Source: an uncultured Oscillospiraceae bacterium (lineage in GTDB: Bacteria > Bacillota > Clostridia > Oscillospirales > Oscillospiraceae). Taken from it: a stretch of 64,000 nucleotides of DNA. The notes under the pieces were generated by a model that saw only the letters and a list, made by a program, of their open reading frames with translations, did no database searches and was not told where the DNA came from. The position numbers were made by a program, and so were the translations under genes. Below, piece after piece: positions 53,262-61,456 of this stretch (position 1 is its first letter; each line of letters opens with the position of its first letter). The stretch spans positions 1 through 64,000 of the forward strand of contig CAKTIE010000011.1 in the NCBI GenBank assembly GCA_934565655.1, given 5' to 3'.

Positions 53262-53693
53262 TTATTTTTCTGCCGCGCGGTATCGTTCCGTTCCCCACCA
53301 GTCGGGAAGCAGCTCCGCCAGCGTGACCGTTTTCCGGGACGCATAGTCCACCATGATCTCCATGTCCTTGTTCTTCTCGGACAGCTGCATGAAAAATTCG
53401 CGGCAGGCGCCGCAGGGCATGCCGCTGCCGCCGCCATAGGGCGGCACGTCCCGGAAGGCGATCATCCGTCTGACCACCGTCTGGCCGCTGTTTACATACA
53501 TGTTCAGTCCGGCCACACGCTCGGCGCACAGATTCATGACGCCGCTGCAGGCCTCCACGCAGAAGCCGGTGTAGATGTCGCCGTTTTCGCTTTCCAGCGC
53601 GCACACCACATGATGCGCGTAAATAAAGGGCGAGACATCCTCCGGGTGATACAGTTCCTGCGCCTTCTGACAGAGCTGTTCCCAAATATCCAT
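53262..53693 (-). CDS. Cytidine deaminase-family protein
   Basis: A 143-residue zinc deaminase of the cytidine/blasticidin-S deaminase group. The zinc site is visible as 'NLCAERVA' (C-A-E, catalytic Glu) near residue 53 and 'MPCGACREF' (PCxxC) near 88. I chose the ATG at 53693 (MDIWEQLCQKAQEL) with GGGAG upstream; the longer frame lacks a site. Sequence around the active site differs enough from standard Cdd that cytidine is not certain as substrate. It lies upstream of the rrf2 promoter in the same direction. Confidence 0.85.
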   Translation of the reverse strand: MDIWEQLCQKAQELYHPEDVSPFIYAHHVVCALESENGDIYTGFCVEACSGVMNLCAERVAGLNMYVNSGQTVVRRMIAFRDVPPYGGGSGMPCGACREFFMQLSEKNKDMEIMVDYASRKTVTLAELLPDWWGTERYRAAEK

Positions 53694-53773
53694 AGAGTTT
53701 TCTCCCGTAAAAGTATGTGTCAGATGAATTGTATCATATCCGGCGCAGTGTTTCAACCGGGGCAGAGAAGGGC

Positions 53774-53811
53774 AAAAGAGAAACGCACCGCCGCGCGGTG
53801 CGTTTCTCTTT
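53774..53811. terminator. Terminator of tmRNA
   Basis: AAAAGAGAAACGCACCGC/GCGGTGCGTTTCTCTTTT, a long near-perfect stem with T-run on the minus strand, right after the tmRNA 3' end. Confidence 0.9.
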
Positions 53812-54160
53812 TGGTGGAGGCGAGGGGAGTCGAACCCCTGTCCGAAAGCGCTTTAACAGGACTTTCTCCGGGCGCAGTTACGATTGAAACATTCCCTCCT
53901 CGACGCGGCACGCAACAGACGCAGCGATTCAGTAGAGTCATGATGCGTGGGCGGGGCAACTCTTACCCGCCTCACGGACGCCACCTAAACGACGCCTTCC
54001 CCGGCCGGTGGCCGCTCCGGTTCAGACGGTCACTGCGTTAAGCAGCGACGGCAACAGTATTCGTGTTGTCAGTTAATTTTAATTTGCCCGTTGTATGGTG
54101 GTCAGGCGCCACCGCCCGCTTATCCGGTCTCCACACCCCCGTCGAAACCAGTACGCCCCC
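53812..54160 (-). ncRNA. ssrA: Transfer-messenger RNA (tmRNA)
   Basis: 349 bases including CCA. The 5' end GGGGGCG pairs with CGCCTCC near the 3' end to form the acceptor stem; the T arm GGGGTTCGACTCCCC and the 5' 'TACTGGTTTCGACGGGGG' are classic. The tag reading frame ends 'DNTNTVAVAA' before TAA, apparently resuming at GGC to give about 16 residues (GKLKLTDNTNTVAVAA). The VAVAA end fits ClpXP recognition. It rescues stalled ribosomes with SmpB, encoded 620 bases upstream. Confidence 0.95.
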
Positions 54161-54224
54161 GTATAGCCCGCCCGGAGCCGGGCGGGAGAGGGGTCTGGGG
54201 AAGTGAAACCGCGTTGGTTTCTGT

Positions 54225-54758
54225 TTACCGCTCCGGCAGCTTGTCCGGCTCGGGATAGTCAACGCCCTTGGTGTCCACGCGCACCTTGACCATGCGCTGA
54301 TCCTTCTTGGGCTTGTTGGTCATCATGTTGCGGGGCGCGGAGGCGATGGCGTCCACCACGTCCATACCCTCGATGACCATGCCGAAGGCGGCGTATTCAC
54401 CGTCCAGATGGGGCGCGTCCTTGTGCATGATGAAGAACTGGCTGCCGGCGCTGTCGGGGATCATGGTGCGGGCCATGCTCAGCACGCCGCGGGTGTGGCG
54501 CAGGTCGTTGTTGACGCCGTTGGACTTGAACTCGCCCTTGATGCAGTAGCCGGGGCCGCCCATGCCGTTGCCCAGGGGGCAGCCGCCCTGGATCATGAAG
54601 CCGTAGATGCAGCGGTGGAAGATCAGGCCGTCATAGTAGCCGCTGTTGGCCAGAGAGATGAAGTTATACACGCTCTGGGGCGCGATGTCGGGGTACAGCT
54701 CCGCTTTGATGACGCCGCCGTCCTCCATTTCGATGGTGACAATGGGATTATTTTCCAT
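54225..54758 (-). CDS. Cyclophilin-type peptidyl-prolyl cis-trans isomerase
   Basis: A 177-residue cytoplasmic cyclophilin that speeds proline isomerisation. Motifs: 'FHRCIYGFMIQGGCPLGNGM' near residue 47 (catalytic Arg and FMIQGG), 'GVLSMAR', 'GSQFFIM' and 'LDGEYAAFGMV'. No signal peptide. I chose the ATG at 54758 (MENNPIVTIEM) with AAAGGAGGAG upstream. It lies 22 bases after smpB, between smpB and ssrA, all in one direction. Confidence 0.93.
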   Translation of the reverse strand: MENNPIVTIEMEDGGVIKAELYPDIAPQSVYNFISLANSGYYDGLIFHRCIYGFMIQGGCPLGNGMGGPGYCIKGEFKSNGVNNDLRHTRGVLSMARTMIPDSAGSQFFIMHKDAPHLDGEYAAFGMVIEGMDVVDAIASAPRNMMTNKPKKDQRMVKVRVDTKGVDYPEPDKLPER

Positions 54759-54780
54759 AGGATGCTCCTCCTTTGTATAC

Positions 54781-55248
54781 TCAGTACCGTTCCTTGCGGG
54801 CGCGATCCATTTCACGCTTGGCGTCCCGCTCGGCAATGGATTGCCGCTTGTCGTAGTTTTTCTTGCCCTTGCACACGCCCAGCTCCACCTTCACAAGACC
54901 GTTCTTGAAATAGACGCTCAGGGGGATCAGGGCGTAGCCGTCCAGCTTCTGTGCCTCGTGCAGCTTGCGGATCTCCCGCTTGTGCATCAGGAGACGCTTG
55001 GGCCGGTCGGGGTCGCGGTTGAAGATGTTGCCCTTGTCGTAGGGCGAGATGTGCATGTTATACACCATCAGCTCGCCCTCCTTGGTGGTGGCGCAGTAGC
55101 TGTCCTTCAGGTTCAGCTGCCCGCCCCGGATGGACTTGACCTCGGTGCCGGCCAGTTCGATACCGGCCTCGTAGCGATCCTCCACAAAATAGTCGTGAAA
55201 CGCTTTGCGGTTCTGGGCCGCGGTCTTGGTGCCGCCGCTTTTCGCCAT
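54781..55248 (-). CDS. smpB: SsrA-binding protein
   Basis: Partner of tmRNA in trans-translation; 155 residues with an OB-fold core ('[20 protein letters not shown]', 'HISPYDKGN') and a basic C-terminal tail ('[20 protein letters not shown]') that enters the mRNA channel. The ATG at 55248 ([15 protein letters not shown]) has GGAGGGACTT upstream. It is transcribed toward the cyclophilin and ssrA genes, giving a trans-translation cluster. Confidence 0.96.
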   Translation of the reverse strand: MAKSGGTKTAAQNRKAFHDYFVEDRYEAGIELAGTEVKSIRGGQLNLKDSYCATTKEGELMVYNMHISPYDKGNIFNRDPDRPKRLLMHKREIRKLHEAQKLDGYALIPLSVYFKNGLVKVELGVCKGKKNYDKRQSIAERDAKREMDRARKERY

Positions 55249-55351
55249 GGCAAGTCCCTCCTTTCCTCGGACTGGATAGACAGTATAGCATATTTTGCGG
55301 GGAATTGCAAGGAGAAAGGCGGGGATCCTGTCGACGTTTTGGCGGAACTGC

Positions 55352-55380
55352 TTGCGCACCGTCATGATATCTGCTATACT
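55352..55380 (+). promoter_or_regulatory. Promoter of the Nudix gene
   Basis: TTGCGC (55352-55357), 17-base spacer, TATACT (55375-55380), 31 bases before the ATG. Confidence 0.6.
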
Positions 55381-55411
55381 GTCCCCATCAAATGACGGGA
55401 GGAGACCCCTT

Positions 55412-55945
55412 ATGGATATGACGGAAAAAACACTGACCACGCAGGAGATCTACAAGGGCCGCATCATCCGTGTGCGGCGGGACGAGGTGCTGCTGCCCAA
55501 CGGCCATACCTCCGTGCGGGAGGTGGTGGAGCACCCCGGCGGCGTGGGTATCCTGGCGCTGGAGGAGGATGGCACCGTGCTGCTGGTGCGGCAGTATCGC
55601 TATGCCTTTGGCCGCACGCTGCTGGAGATCCCGGCGGGCAAGCGGGAAAAGGGGGAGGAGCCCTTTGTCACCGCCCAGCGTGAGCTGAAGGAGGAGACCG
55701 GCGCCACCGCCGACCACTGGCTGCCCATGGGGCAGCTGATCGCCTCGCCGGGCTGCTATGACGAGGTGCTGTACCTCTATCTGGCCCGCGGCCTCCGTTA
55801 TGGCGAGACCCATCCCGACGACGATGAGTTCCTGTCGCTGGAGCGGATGCCGCTGGCGGAGCTGGTGGAGCGCTGCATGTCCGGTGAGATCACCGACGCC
55901 AAAACGGTGTGCGCGGCGCTGAAAGCGAAAAATTTGTGCCTCTGA
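55412..55945 (+). CDS. Nudix hydrolase, ADP-ribose pyrophosphatase type
   Basis: Hydrolyses ADP-ribose or related nucleoside diphosphate sugars; 177 residues. The Nudix box is complete: G-x5-E-x7-REL-x-EE-T-G, seen from '[17 protein letters not shown]' near residue 80. The N-terminal '[20 protein letters not shown]' is typical of the NudF group. I chose the ATG at 55412 with GGGAGGAG upstream. It is divergent from smpB. Confidence 0.92.
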   Translation: MDMTEKTLTTQEIYKGRIIRVRRDEVLLPNGHTSVREVVEHPGGVGILALEEDGTVLLVRQYRYAFGRTLLEIPAGKREKGEEPFVTAQRELKEETGATADHWLPMGQLIASPGCYDEVLYLYLARGLRYGETHPDDDEFLSLERMPLAELVERCMSGEITDAKTVCAALKAKNLCL

Positions 55946-56018
55946 CGGGAAAAGCCTTGTGTTTTTGCCTTTCATCCGTTACTATATAAGGTAATGAAGC
56001 ATGGGAGGAATGGAACAT

Positions 56019-56279
56019 ATGAAGAAATTGGACAGCAGAACGCTGATCGAACTGATCCTGCTGGTGGTGGCGGTGATCCTCTGGGTGCTGCGCAAGGCAA
56101 ACGTATTGTACATCCCTGGTCTGGCCGCCATCGCGCTGGCCATCGCCATGGGCCTGCTGGGTATGGGCTACATCGCCCAGAAGCAGAAGTCCCGCAAGGC
56201 GGCGGGCGTACTGCTGCTGGCCTTCGCGCTGCTGCAGATCATCGTGGGTCTCATGGAGATCCGCAGCATTGCCGCCTGA
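56019..56279 (+). CDS. Small membrane protein, 86 residues
   Basis: Begins MKKLDSRTLIELILLVVA and contains three hydrophobic segments (about residues 9-27, 32-52 and 60-80) separated by short charged loops. I do not recognise a family. GGGAGGAA precedes the ATG at 56019. It follows the Nudix gene with a 73-base gap and ends before a terminator. Confidence 0.65.
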   Translation: MKKLDSRTLIELILLVVAVILWVLRKANVLYIPGLAAIALAIAMGLLGMGYIAQKQKSRKAAGVLLLAFALLQIIVGLMEIRSIAA

Positions 56280-56292
56280 GATCGCACAGACA

Positions 56293-56328
56293 CTGAAAAG
56301 CCACGGCTGATGCCGTGGCTTTTTCCTG
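56293..56328 (+). terminator. Terminator after the small membrane protein gene
   Basis: AAAAGCCACGGC/GCCGTGGCTTTT with TGAT loop, T-run. Confidence 0.88.
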
Positions 56329-56344
56329 TGCCGGAGAGGCTCCG

Positions 56345-56364
56345 GTTGCCCGTTTCCGGGCAAC
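56345..56364 (+). promoter_or_regulatory. GTTGCCC hairpin upstream of two small genes
   Basis: GTTGCCCG-TTTC-CGGGCAAC followed by AATGGCC. An almost identical hairpin with the same AA-x-GGCC tail sits upstream of the collagen-like gene (60024-60043). Confidence 0.5.
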
Positions 56365-56404
56365 AATGGCCGCTTTCGCCGCCATACGGTAAGGAGGTGA
56401 CGGC

Positions 56405-56569
56405 ATGGAGCCTTATGCAGGCGGCACAGCCGCCGAATGTACCCTGTGTGGCGGCGAGATCTATACGGACGAGCCGTACTACTTTATCAACGGGCAGTCC
56501 CTCTGCCGGGACTGCCTGAGCGACTACGCGGCGCAGTTTTTCGCGCCGTATCTGGTGAAAGGAGAGTGA
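56405..56569 (+). CDS. Small zinc-ribbon protein, 54 residues
   Basis: Begins MEPYAGGTAAECTLCGGEIY; two CxxC pairs (CTLC at ~12-15, CRDC at ~35-38) form a short zinc ribbon. A perfect AAGGAGGTGA site precedes the ATG. It ends 3 bases before the next small gene, whose ribosome site lies inside its 3' end. Such tiny zinc-ribbon plus helical-protein pairs are common in phage DNA, but neither is recognised specifically. Confidence 0.6.
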   Translation: MEPYAGGTAAECTLCGGEIYTDEPYYFINGQSLCRDCLSDYAAQFFAPYLVKGE

Positions 56570-56572
56570 GCG

Positions 56573-56809
56573 ATGCCATCGGCATGGGAACGTTATATGA
56601 AGCGGGCGGCGGCGCAGCTGAGCCGCGCCTGCGCGGAGACTGCCGCCAATATGTCCGGCGGTGAGACCGCTGTGCGGGAGATCCGGGAGTTGGCCGGGGC
56701 CATGAAGGATCTGACGGCGCTGCACGCGGCGCTGGAGGGAAAGACGGACGCACCGCAGAACACCATACAGGTCTCCTTCGACCGGGACGGAGAGCTGTGG
56801 CGGGAATAG
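56573..56809 (+). CDS. Small helical protein, 78 residues
   Basis: Begins MPSAWERYMKRAAAQLSRAC; almost entirely helical (Ala/Glu/Arg-rich) up to residue 60, then 'IQVSFDRDGELWRE'. The ribosome site GGAGAG is shared with the end of the zinc-ribbon gene. No recognised domain; a phage-type or DNA-associated role is a guess. Confidence 0.55.
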   Translation: MPSAWERYMKRAAAQLSRACAETAANMSGGETAVREIRELAGAMKDLTALHAALEGKTDAPQNTIQVSFDRDGELWRE

Positions 56810-56810
56810 C

Positions 56811-56853
56811 GAAAAAAGAGAGAGACGGACAAGTCCGTCTCTCTCTTTTTGTT
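56811..56853. terminator. Bidirectional terminator
   Basis: AAAGAGAGAGACGGAC/GTCCGTCTCTCTCTTT, 16-bp stem with A- and T-runs. Confidence 0.92.
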
Positions 56854-56860
56854 TCCTGCG

Positions 56861-57043
56861 TCAGATCCTGCGGTCCCGCTTCTGGCTGTCGTAATGCTTT
56901 TGCAGCAGGGGATAGACGAAGCGGTAGATCAGCTTGTTTTCCAGATTCAGCATGTAGATGGCGAACGTGACCACGAAGCCGATCAGGCCCACGATCAGCA
57001 GCTTCCACAGTACCTTGCCGATGATCTTCAATGCTTTTTTCAT
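56861..57043 (-). CDS. Small single-span membrane protein, 60 residues
   Basis: Begins MKKALKIIGKVLWKLLIVGL; one or two hydrophobic stretches over residues 10-35, then a charged tail ending QKRDRRI. The ATG at 57043 has AAGGAGGAAA upstream, which overlaps the 3' end of the dehydratase subunit gene, so it is the last gene of that operon. No family recognised. Confidence 0.6.
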   Translation of the reverse strand: MKKALKIIGKVLWKLLIVGLIGFVVTFAIYMLNLENKLIYRFVYPLLQKHYDSQKRDRRI

Positions 57044-57057
57044 GTGCGTTTTCCTCC

Positions 57058-58677
57058 TTACCACGCCTCGCTGTCGTCAAAGTCCACCAGCGTGGCGTCC
57101 AGCGGCGTTTCACCCAGAATGACGGACATGTAGTCGTTGACGCAGCGGCGCATATCCCGGCGGGAGATGGTGCGGCAGTCCTCCAGATCGTGCTCCACGA
57201 AGATGAAGTGGAAGCCCAGATCACGGGCCTGCTCCTCCATCATGGCGTGGACGCCGTTCATGCCCTTGCAGGCTACGTTGTCGTTGAACAGCACCATGTC
57301 GCAGTGGAAGTTCTTGGCCCAATCCCACACAGCGTTCACGTTGTCCCAGCCGCCCACGGCGTGGTGGCGCATGACGCCCTTTTCCGAGAACAGGGCCAGA
57401 TCGTCCATGGCCTGCTCCGGGTCGGTGGTGGAGATCATGTTGTGGCCCATGGTGGAGTCCATGTTCAGCACGATGTTGATGCCCCAGCAGTTCTGGGTCC
57501 AGGTGGGGAAATCGGTGTAATACACGGCGGAGGGGCCCCACAGGAAGGCACGGTGGCGGGTGGTGCCGCCGAAGGGCTCATAGCGCCGCTCATAGGCCTG
57601 CTGCATGAGCTTCAGCACCTTGCGGTCGTTTCTGGTGAACTGATCCTCCTGGCCGTTGACGCTGGCCCAGGAGTACAGGCGGTACAGTGTCTCGGCAATG
57701 CCGCACAGGGCGGAGTAGGGGGTCTTGAAGATGTCCCACTTCTCCAGCTCGATGGTGTTCTGCTCGTTCATATGGGCAGCCCGGTCAAACAGGGCGTCCC
57801 AGTCGTACTTGACGCCGTATTCCTTTTCGATGAAGGCGATGGCATCCTTCAGCACCTGCTTGGAGTAGGGATGCGCGCCGGGCTCGTTATGGATCATGGC
57901 CAGAGTCACCGGGAAGTCGGGCAGGCCGATGCGGCGGCGCTGGAACATGGAGGTGGCCTCGCTGGCGTTGCAGGGCATGTTGGTGGACAGCATGGCTTTG
58001 CCGAAAATGGGGAAGTCATCGTCGATGGCCACGCCGGTCTCCGCCGAGCAGCGGGAGCATACGTCCGCCGCCAGGCCGAAGGACTCCGCCACGTCGATAT
58101 AGTGGGGCTGGAGATGCTGGTCGATGTCGCAGATGATGAACTCCGGCAGGGTTTGCAGCGGAATGGGGATCAGGCCGGGGAAGCCCGCCATGAACAGGGG
58201 CGGCAGCACCTCGTCCATGGGCACGATCCGGTCGGACAGGGGCCCGCCGCCGAAGCGCTTGTCGTTGGACAGCACCAGCGCGATCTTCTTGGTAAGGCTC
58301 ACCACAATGCAGTGCATGTTCATATGGGCGATGCGCAGCTCCTCGCCCCGGAAGCCCTCGAAAAGGCGGTCGATAAAGGCGAAGGTGCCCAGATAGGAGC
58401 CCATCCAGCGGTACTCCCAGAAGCCCTTCAGGCAGGGGACGGGAGCGGAGGCCACCATCTTGCCCATGGCCAGCAGGTTGTTCAGCCACGCGCCGTAGTC
58501 CACCATGGTATCCTTCACGCCGCGCCATTCCCGGTAGCGGGCGATGCCGGTCTTGTCCTGATAGCGGCTGCGGAGGCCGCCGGTGCCGTGGCGTGCCTGC
58601 CACTTGGGGTCGAACCGCTCCAGCTTTTTGTCGATGGTCGCACAGGCGGTGGTCAGCGGATTTTTGATCTTCTTCAT
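57058..58677 (-). CDS. 2-hydroxyacyl-CoA dehydratase-family protein, long subunit
   Basis: A 539-residue protein of the BcrC/BadD/HgdB (2-hydroxyacyl-CoA dehydratase) family, expected to hold a [4Fe-4S] cluster with conserved Cys such as those in 'CSRCSAETG' and 'STNMPCNASEA'. It is longer than usual subunits of the family (about 380-480). Its ATG overlaps the stop of the partner gene (ATGA), so the two form a coupled heterodimer. No radical-initiating ATPase (HgdC type) or CoA-transferase gene is nearby, so substrate and activator are unknown. Confidence 0.8.
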   Translation of the reverse strand: MKKIKNPLTTACATIDKKLERFDPKWQARHGTGGLRSRYQDKTGIARYREWRGVKDTMVDYGAWLNNLLAMGKMVASAPVPCLKGFWEYRWMGSYLGTFAFIDRLFEGFRGEELRIAHMNMHCIVVSLTKKIALVLSNDKRFGGGPLSDRIVPMDEVLPPLFMAGFPGLIPIPLQTLPEFIICDIDQHLQPHYIDVAESFGLAADVCSRCSAETGVAIDDDFPIFGKAMLSTNMPCNASEATSMFQRRRIGLPDFPVTLAMIHNEPGAHPYSKQVLKDAIAFIEKEYGVKYDWDALFDRAAHMNEQNTIELEKWDIFKTPYSALCGIAETLYRLYSWASVNGQEDQFTRNDRKVLKLMQQAYERRYEPFGGTTRHRAFLWGPSAVYYTDFPTWTQNCWGINIVLNMDSTMGHNMISTTDPEQAMDDLALFSEKGVMRHHAVGGWDNVNAVWDWAKNFHCDMVLFNDNVACKGMNGVHAMMEEQARDLGFHFIFVEHDLEDCRTISRRDMRRCVNDYMSVILGETPLDATLVDFDDSEAW

Positions 58678-59876
58678 TTCGTCTCCCCCTTTCGGGCCGC
58701 TTCGATCTTCTTGATCTCCAGACTTTCCACAAAGGCCTGGAACCGGGTGCGCAGCTGGCCCACCGAGCCCAGGGTGTACTCCTTCTCGATGGTGCAGCAG
58801 GGGATGCCCCGTTCGGCGCTGAGGATATGGCTGGCCAGCACCTTTTCGTAGCTCCAGAATTCGCAGAACTTCATGCTTTCGTAGATGATGCCGTCGGCGT
58901 GGTATTCCTTCACCAGACGCTCCAGCTCGTCGTGACGCTGGTCGATCTTGCCGCCGTCCATGAACCGGGCGCACTGGTTCCAGTGGAGGTAGTGGCGGCA
59001 GATGGCGTCATAGGCGGTCTCGCCGTCCCGGATCTCGATCTCCTCCCGGCTGGGGAAGCTGCCGAAGCAGTACCGGTCGGCCACCACCATGGCGCCGCAC
59101 ATCTCCAGCAGCTTGGTGAACTCAGGATCGTCGATCTCGCTGCCGGCCAGCACCACGCGGGCGCGGAAGGGGAACCTGGGCTCCGGCTGGCGGGTGCGCA
59201 GCTCCTCCAGCGTCTCCTTCAGATAGGGCAGGATCAGGTCGTGGGGACAGACCTGGCTGACCAGCTGGATCACATGGAACTCATAGCCGGTGATGGGCGG
59301 ATTGTCCAGCTTGCGGAGATCACCGATCTCGGTAATGGTACGGCACAGGTCGTTGTGCTTTTCCACCGCTGCGCGCAGGGCCTTGTCGGAGGTGTCGATG
59401 CCGTAGACCTGATGGAGCTTGTCCAGCACCTTCTCCTTCAACTGGGCCTTGTAGTAGTCAAGGCTGGTACGGTCGCCCTTCATGGGCGGGTCGATGATTG
59501 TGACGAAGAAGCGCTCGTTTTCCACGGGCTTCAGCAGGAAGAAATGCTCCTCCATCCGCTCCATGGCGGCGCAGCCCTCCGCCCCGAACAGCGCGCCCAG
59601 ATAGTTGAAGCCGCCCTCGATGGCCCGCTCCAGAATACAGCGGACATAGGGACAGTTGCGGTTGGTCATGTAGTAGGACGCCACATCCGCCGTGGCGCTG
59701 TTGGGGGCCCGCAGCCGGGAGGAAAAACAGCCCGGCAGATTCAGCAGCACCTCCGGGATGTAGTAGCAGTTATAGCCCAGCGCCACCTGGCCCTGACTGG
59801 TGGCCTGCTCCACCAGAGCGTTGTGCGCCTGCTGCAAAAGGTCCTCAAAATAGATCAGATGCTTGAGATCTTTCAT
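58674..59876 (-). CDS. 2-hydroxyacyl-CoA dehydratase-family protein, second subunit
   Basis: A 400-residue partner of the same family, with conserved 'GYNCYYIPEVLLNLPGCFSS' near the N terminus, 'ADRYCFGSFPSREEI' and 'YESMKFCEFWSYEK' carrying likely cluster cysteines. I chose the ATG at 59876 (MKDLKHLIYFED) with AGAAGGAG upstream. First gene of a three-gene operon with a good promoter. It may act in amino-acid fermentation (for example of 2-hydroxy acids), or in a related radical reduction. Confidence 0.8.
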   Translation of the reverse strand: MKDLKHLIYFEDLLQQAHNALVEQATSQGQVALGYNCYYIPEVLLNLPGCFSSRLRAPNSATADVASYYMTNRNCPYVRCILERAIEGGFNYLGALFGAEGCAAMERMEEHFFLLKPVENERFFVTIIDPPMKGDRTSLDYYKAQLKEKVLDKLHQVYGIDTSDKALRAAVEKHNDLCRTITEIGDLRKLDNPPITGYEFHVIQLVSQVCPHDLILPYLKETLEELRTRQPEPRFPFRARVVLAGSEIDDPEFTKLLEMCGAMVVADRYCFGSFPSREEIEIRDGETAYDAICRHYLHWNQCARFMDGGKIDQRHDELERLVKEYHADGIIYESMKFCEFWSYEKVLASHILSAERGIPCCTIEKEYTLGSVGQLRTRFQAFVESLEIKKIEAARKGETK

Positions 59877-59926
59877 GACGGCACTCCTTCTCTCCACCGT
59901 CCCACCGGACGGTATTTTCTGTGTAA

Positions 59927-59955
59927 ATTCTACCAAAACGGGCGCTTTCCGTCAA
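59927..59955 (-). promoter_or_regulatory. Promoter of the dehydratase operon
   Basis: Minus strand TTGACG (59955-59950), 17-base spacer, TAGAAT (59932-59927). Confidence 0.7.
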
Positions 59956-60023
59956 TGAAAAAGGTGCATTTTGCAGAAAAATCCACGATGAGACGGAAAA
60001 CTGTTGAATTTCTCGCGCAGATC

Positions 60024-60043
60024 GTTGCCCTGCCGCGGGCAAC
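60024..60043 (+). promoter_or_regulatory. GTTGCCC hairpin upstream of the collagen-like gene
   Basis: GTTGCCC-TGCCGC-GGGCAAC followed by AAGCGGCC; counterpart of 56345-56364. No clear promoter is visible between it and the first gene. Confidence 0.5.
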
Positions 60044-60111
60044 AAGCGGCCTCCTCCCGCGGCGAGGGTAGAAAGACGCACAGTCTTTCAAAACAAAAGG
60101 AGGTAATTTGC

Positions 60112-61443
60112 ATGAGCGATATCAGGATCGCGGTCAGCGCGGCAGACGCCGCCGTCACAAAGGCGGCCACGCTGACCGGCGGCATGGTGGGCGCTTCGGT
60201 GGCCTTTGCGTTCTCCGGTGACGAGTGGACACCCCTGCGGAAGATCGCCGTGTTCCGCGCCGGAGGTGTCCAGCGCAGCGTGGAGCAGGCGGATTGGAGC
60301 GGCAGTACCTGCACGATCCCCTGGGAATGTCTGGCCTATGCGGGAGAGAGGCTGCTGATCGGCGTATACGGCATGGATGAGACCGGACAGGTGGTGATCC
60401 CCACCATTTACGCGGACTGCGGCTGGATCCAGCCCGGCGCCGATCCATCGGGCGACCCGGCGGCAGAGCCCACCAGTCCCTTTTACACGGCGCTTCTGGA
60501 GGAGGCGCTGACGAAGGCCAAGGCTTCCGGCGTCTTTGACGGCGCAAAGGGAGATCCCGGCCCTGCCGGTCCGCAGGGCCCTAAGGGCGCAGACGGCAGC
60601 AATTACAGGGTCAATGGCCTGTATGCCACGCTTTCCGCCCTTCAGGCTGCCCATCCTGCGGGAAGCGCAGGCGATGCGTGGTTCGTGGGTACAGCGGACA
60701 GCAACCTGGTGTATCAGTGGGATGTGGACAAGGGCGCATGGGTCAGCGTGGGTGCGCTGAAAGGCCCCAAGGGCGACACGGGCCCGGCGGGCGCTGCCGG
60801 AGCGAAGGGGGAGACCGGCCCTGCCGGAGCGCAGGGCGAAAAAGGCGAGAAAGGAGACACCGGCCCCCAAGGCCCGAAGGGTGACCCCGGTCAGCGGGGC
60901 GAGAAGGGTGACGCCTTTACTTACACCGACTTTACGGAGGAACAGCTGGCGGCGCTGAAGGGCCCCAAGGGCGACACCGGCCCTGCCGGTGCGGATGGTG
61001 CGCCCGGCACGAAGGGAGATACCGGGCCTCAGGGCCCCAAGGGTGACCCCGGTGAACAGGGCCCGCAGGGCAGCACAGGCCCCCAGGGTCCCAGTGGTGC
61101 GGCAGGCAAGAGTGCCTATGCCGCGGCCCAGGACGGCGGCTACACCGGCACAGAGGCGGCGTTTAACGCAGCGCTGGTGGACGTGGAGAATAAGGCAGCG
61201 AAGGCCGCTGCCAAGTCGGTGACCCTGACAGCGTCGGGCTGGGGCAGCAACAAGTATCAGTCGCTGACAGTGCCGGGTGTGCAGGCGGATTCCAACATCA
61301 TCATTACAGCTGCACCGGGAAGCTATATTGCCTATGCCGAGGCGGGTGTTCGCTGCGCCGGTCAGGCGAACTACACGTTGGCTTTCAAGTGCGAGGAGAT
61401 CCCAACGGCAGACCTGGCGGTCAATGTGCTGATTCTGGGTTAA
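60112..61443 (+). CDS. Collagen-like phage tail-fibre-type protein
   Basis: A 443-residue protein. Residues 1-115 form a globular N-terminal domain ('[17 protein letters not shown]', '[10 protein letters not shown]') like baseplate-attached phage fibres. Three runs of Gly-x-y collagen repeats (about 145-162, 218-260 and 285-335; '[20 protein letters not shown]' type) are broken by a short globular insert ('[20 protein letters not shown]'). A C-terminal domain of about 90 residues follows. No signal peptide or wall anchor. AAAGGAGG precedes the ATG at 60112. It is first in a co-directional cluster ending in holin and amidase. Confidence 0.8.
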   Translation: MSDIRIAVSAADAAVTKAATLTGGMVGASVAFAFSGDEWTPLRKIAVFRAGGVQRSVEQADWSGSTCTIPWECLAYAGERLLIGVYGMDETGQVVIPTIYADCGWIQPGADPSGDPAAEPTSPFYTALLEEALTKAKASGVFDGAKGDPGPAGPQGPKGADGSNYRVNGLYATLSALQAAHPAGSAGDAWFVGTADSNLVYQWDVDKGAWVSVGALKGPKGDTGPAGAAGAKGETGPAGAQGEKGEKGDTGPQGPKGDPGQRGEKGDAFTYTDFTEEQLAALKGPKGDTGPAGADGAPGTKGDTGPQGPKGDPGEQGPQGSTGPQGPSGAAGKSAYAAAQDGGYTGTEAAFNAALVDVENKAAKAAAKSVTLTASGWGSNKYQSLTVPGVQADSNIIITAAPGSYIAYAEAGVRCAGQANYTLAFKCEEIPTADLAVNVLILG

Positions 61444-61456
61444 GGAGGGTGATTCC

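Noticed and set aside
54038-54262. Open frame of 74 codons over the 5' part of tmRNA
   Set aside because: It includes the tmRNA tag frame, but as a whole it is not a protein gene; the locus is fully explained as ssrA.
57031-58851. Plus-strand open frame of 606 codons over the dehydratase subunit
   Set aside because: Antisense shadow without domains or ribosome site.
60540-61120. Tandem repeats that could suggest a CRISPR array
   Set aside because: They are in-frame Gly-x-y collagen codons within one protein; no constant repeat or spacer structure.
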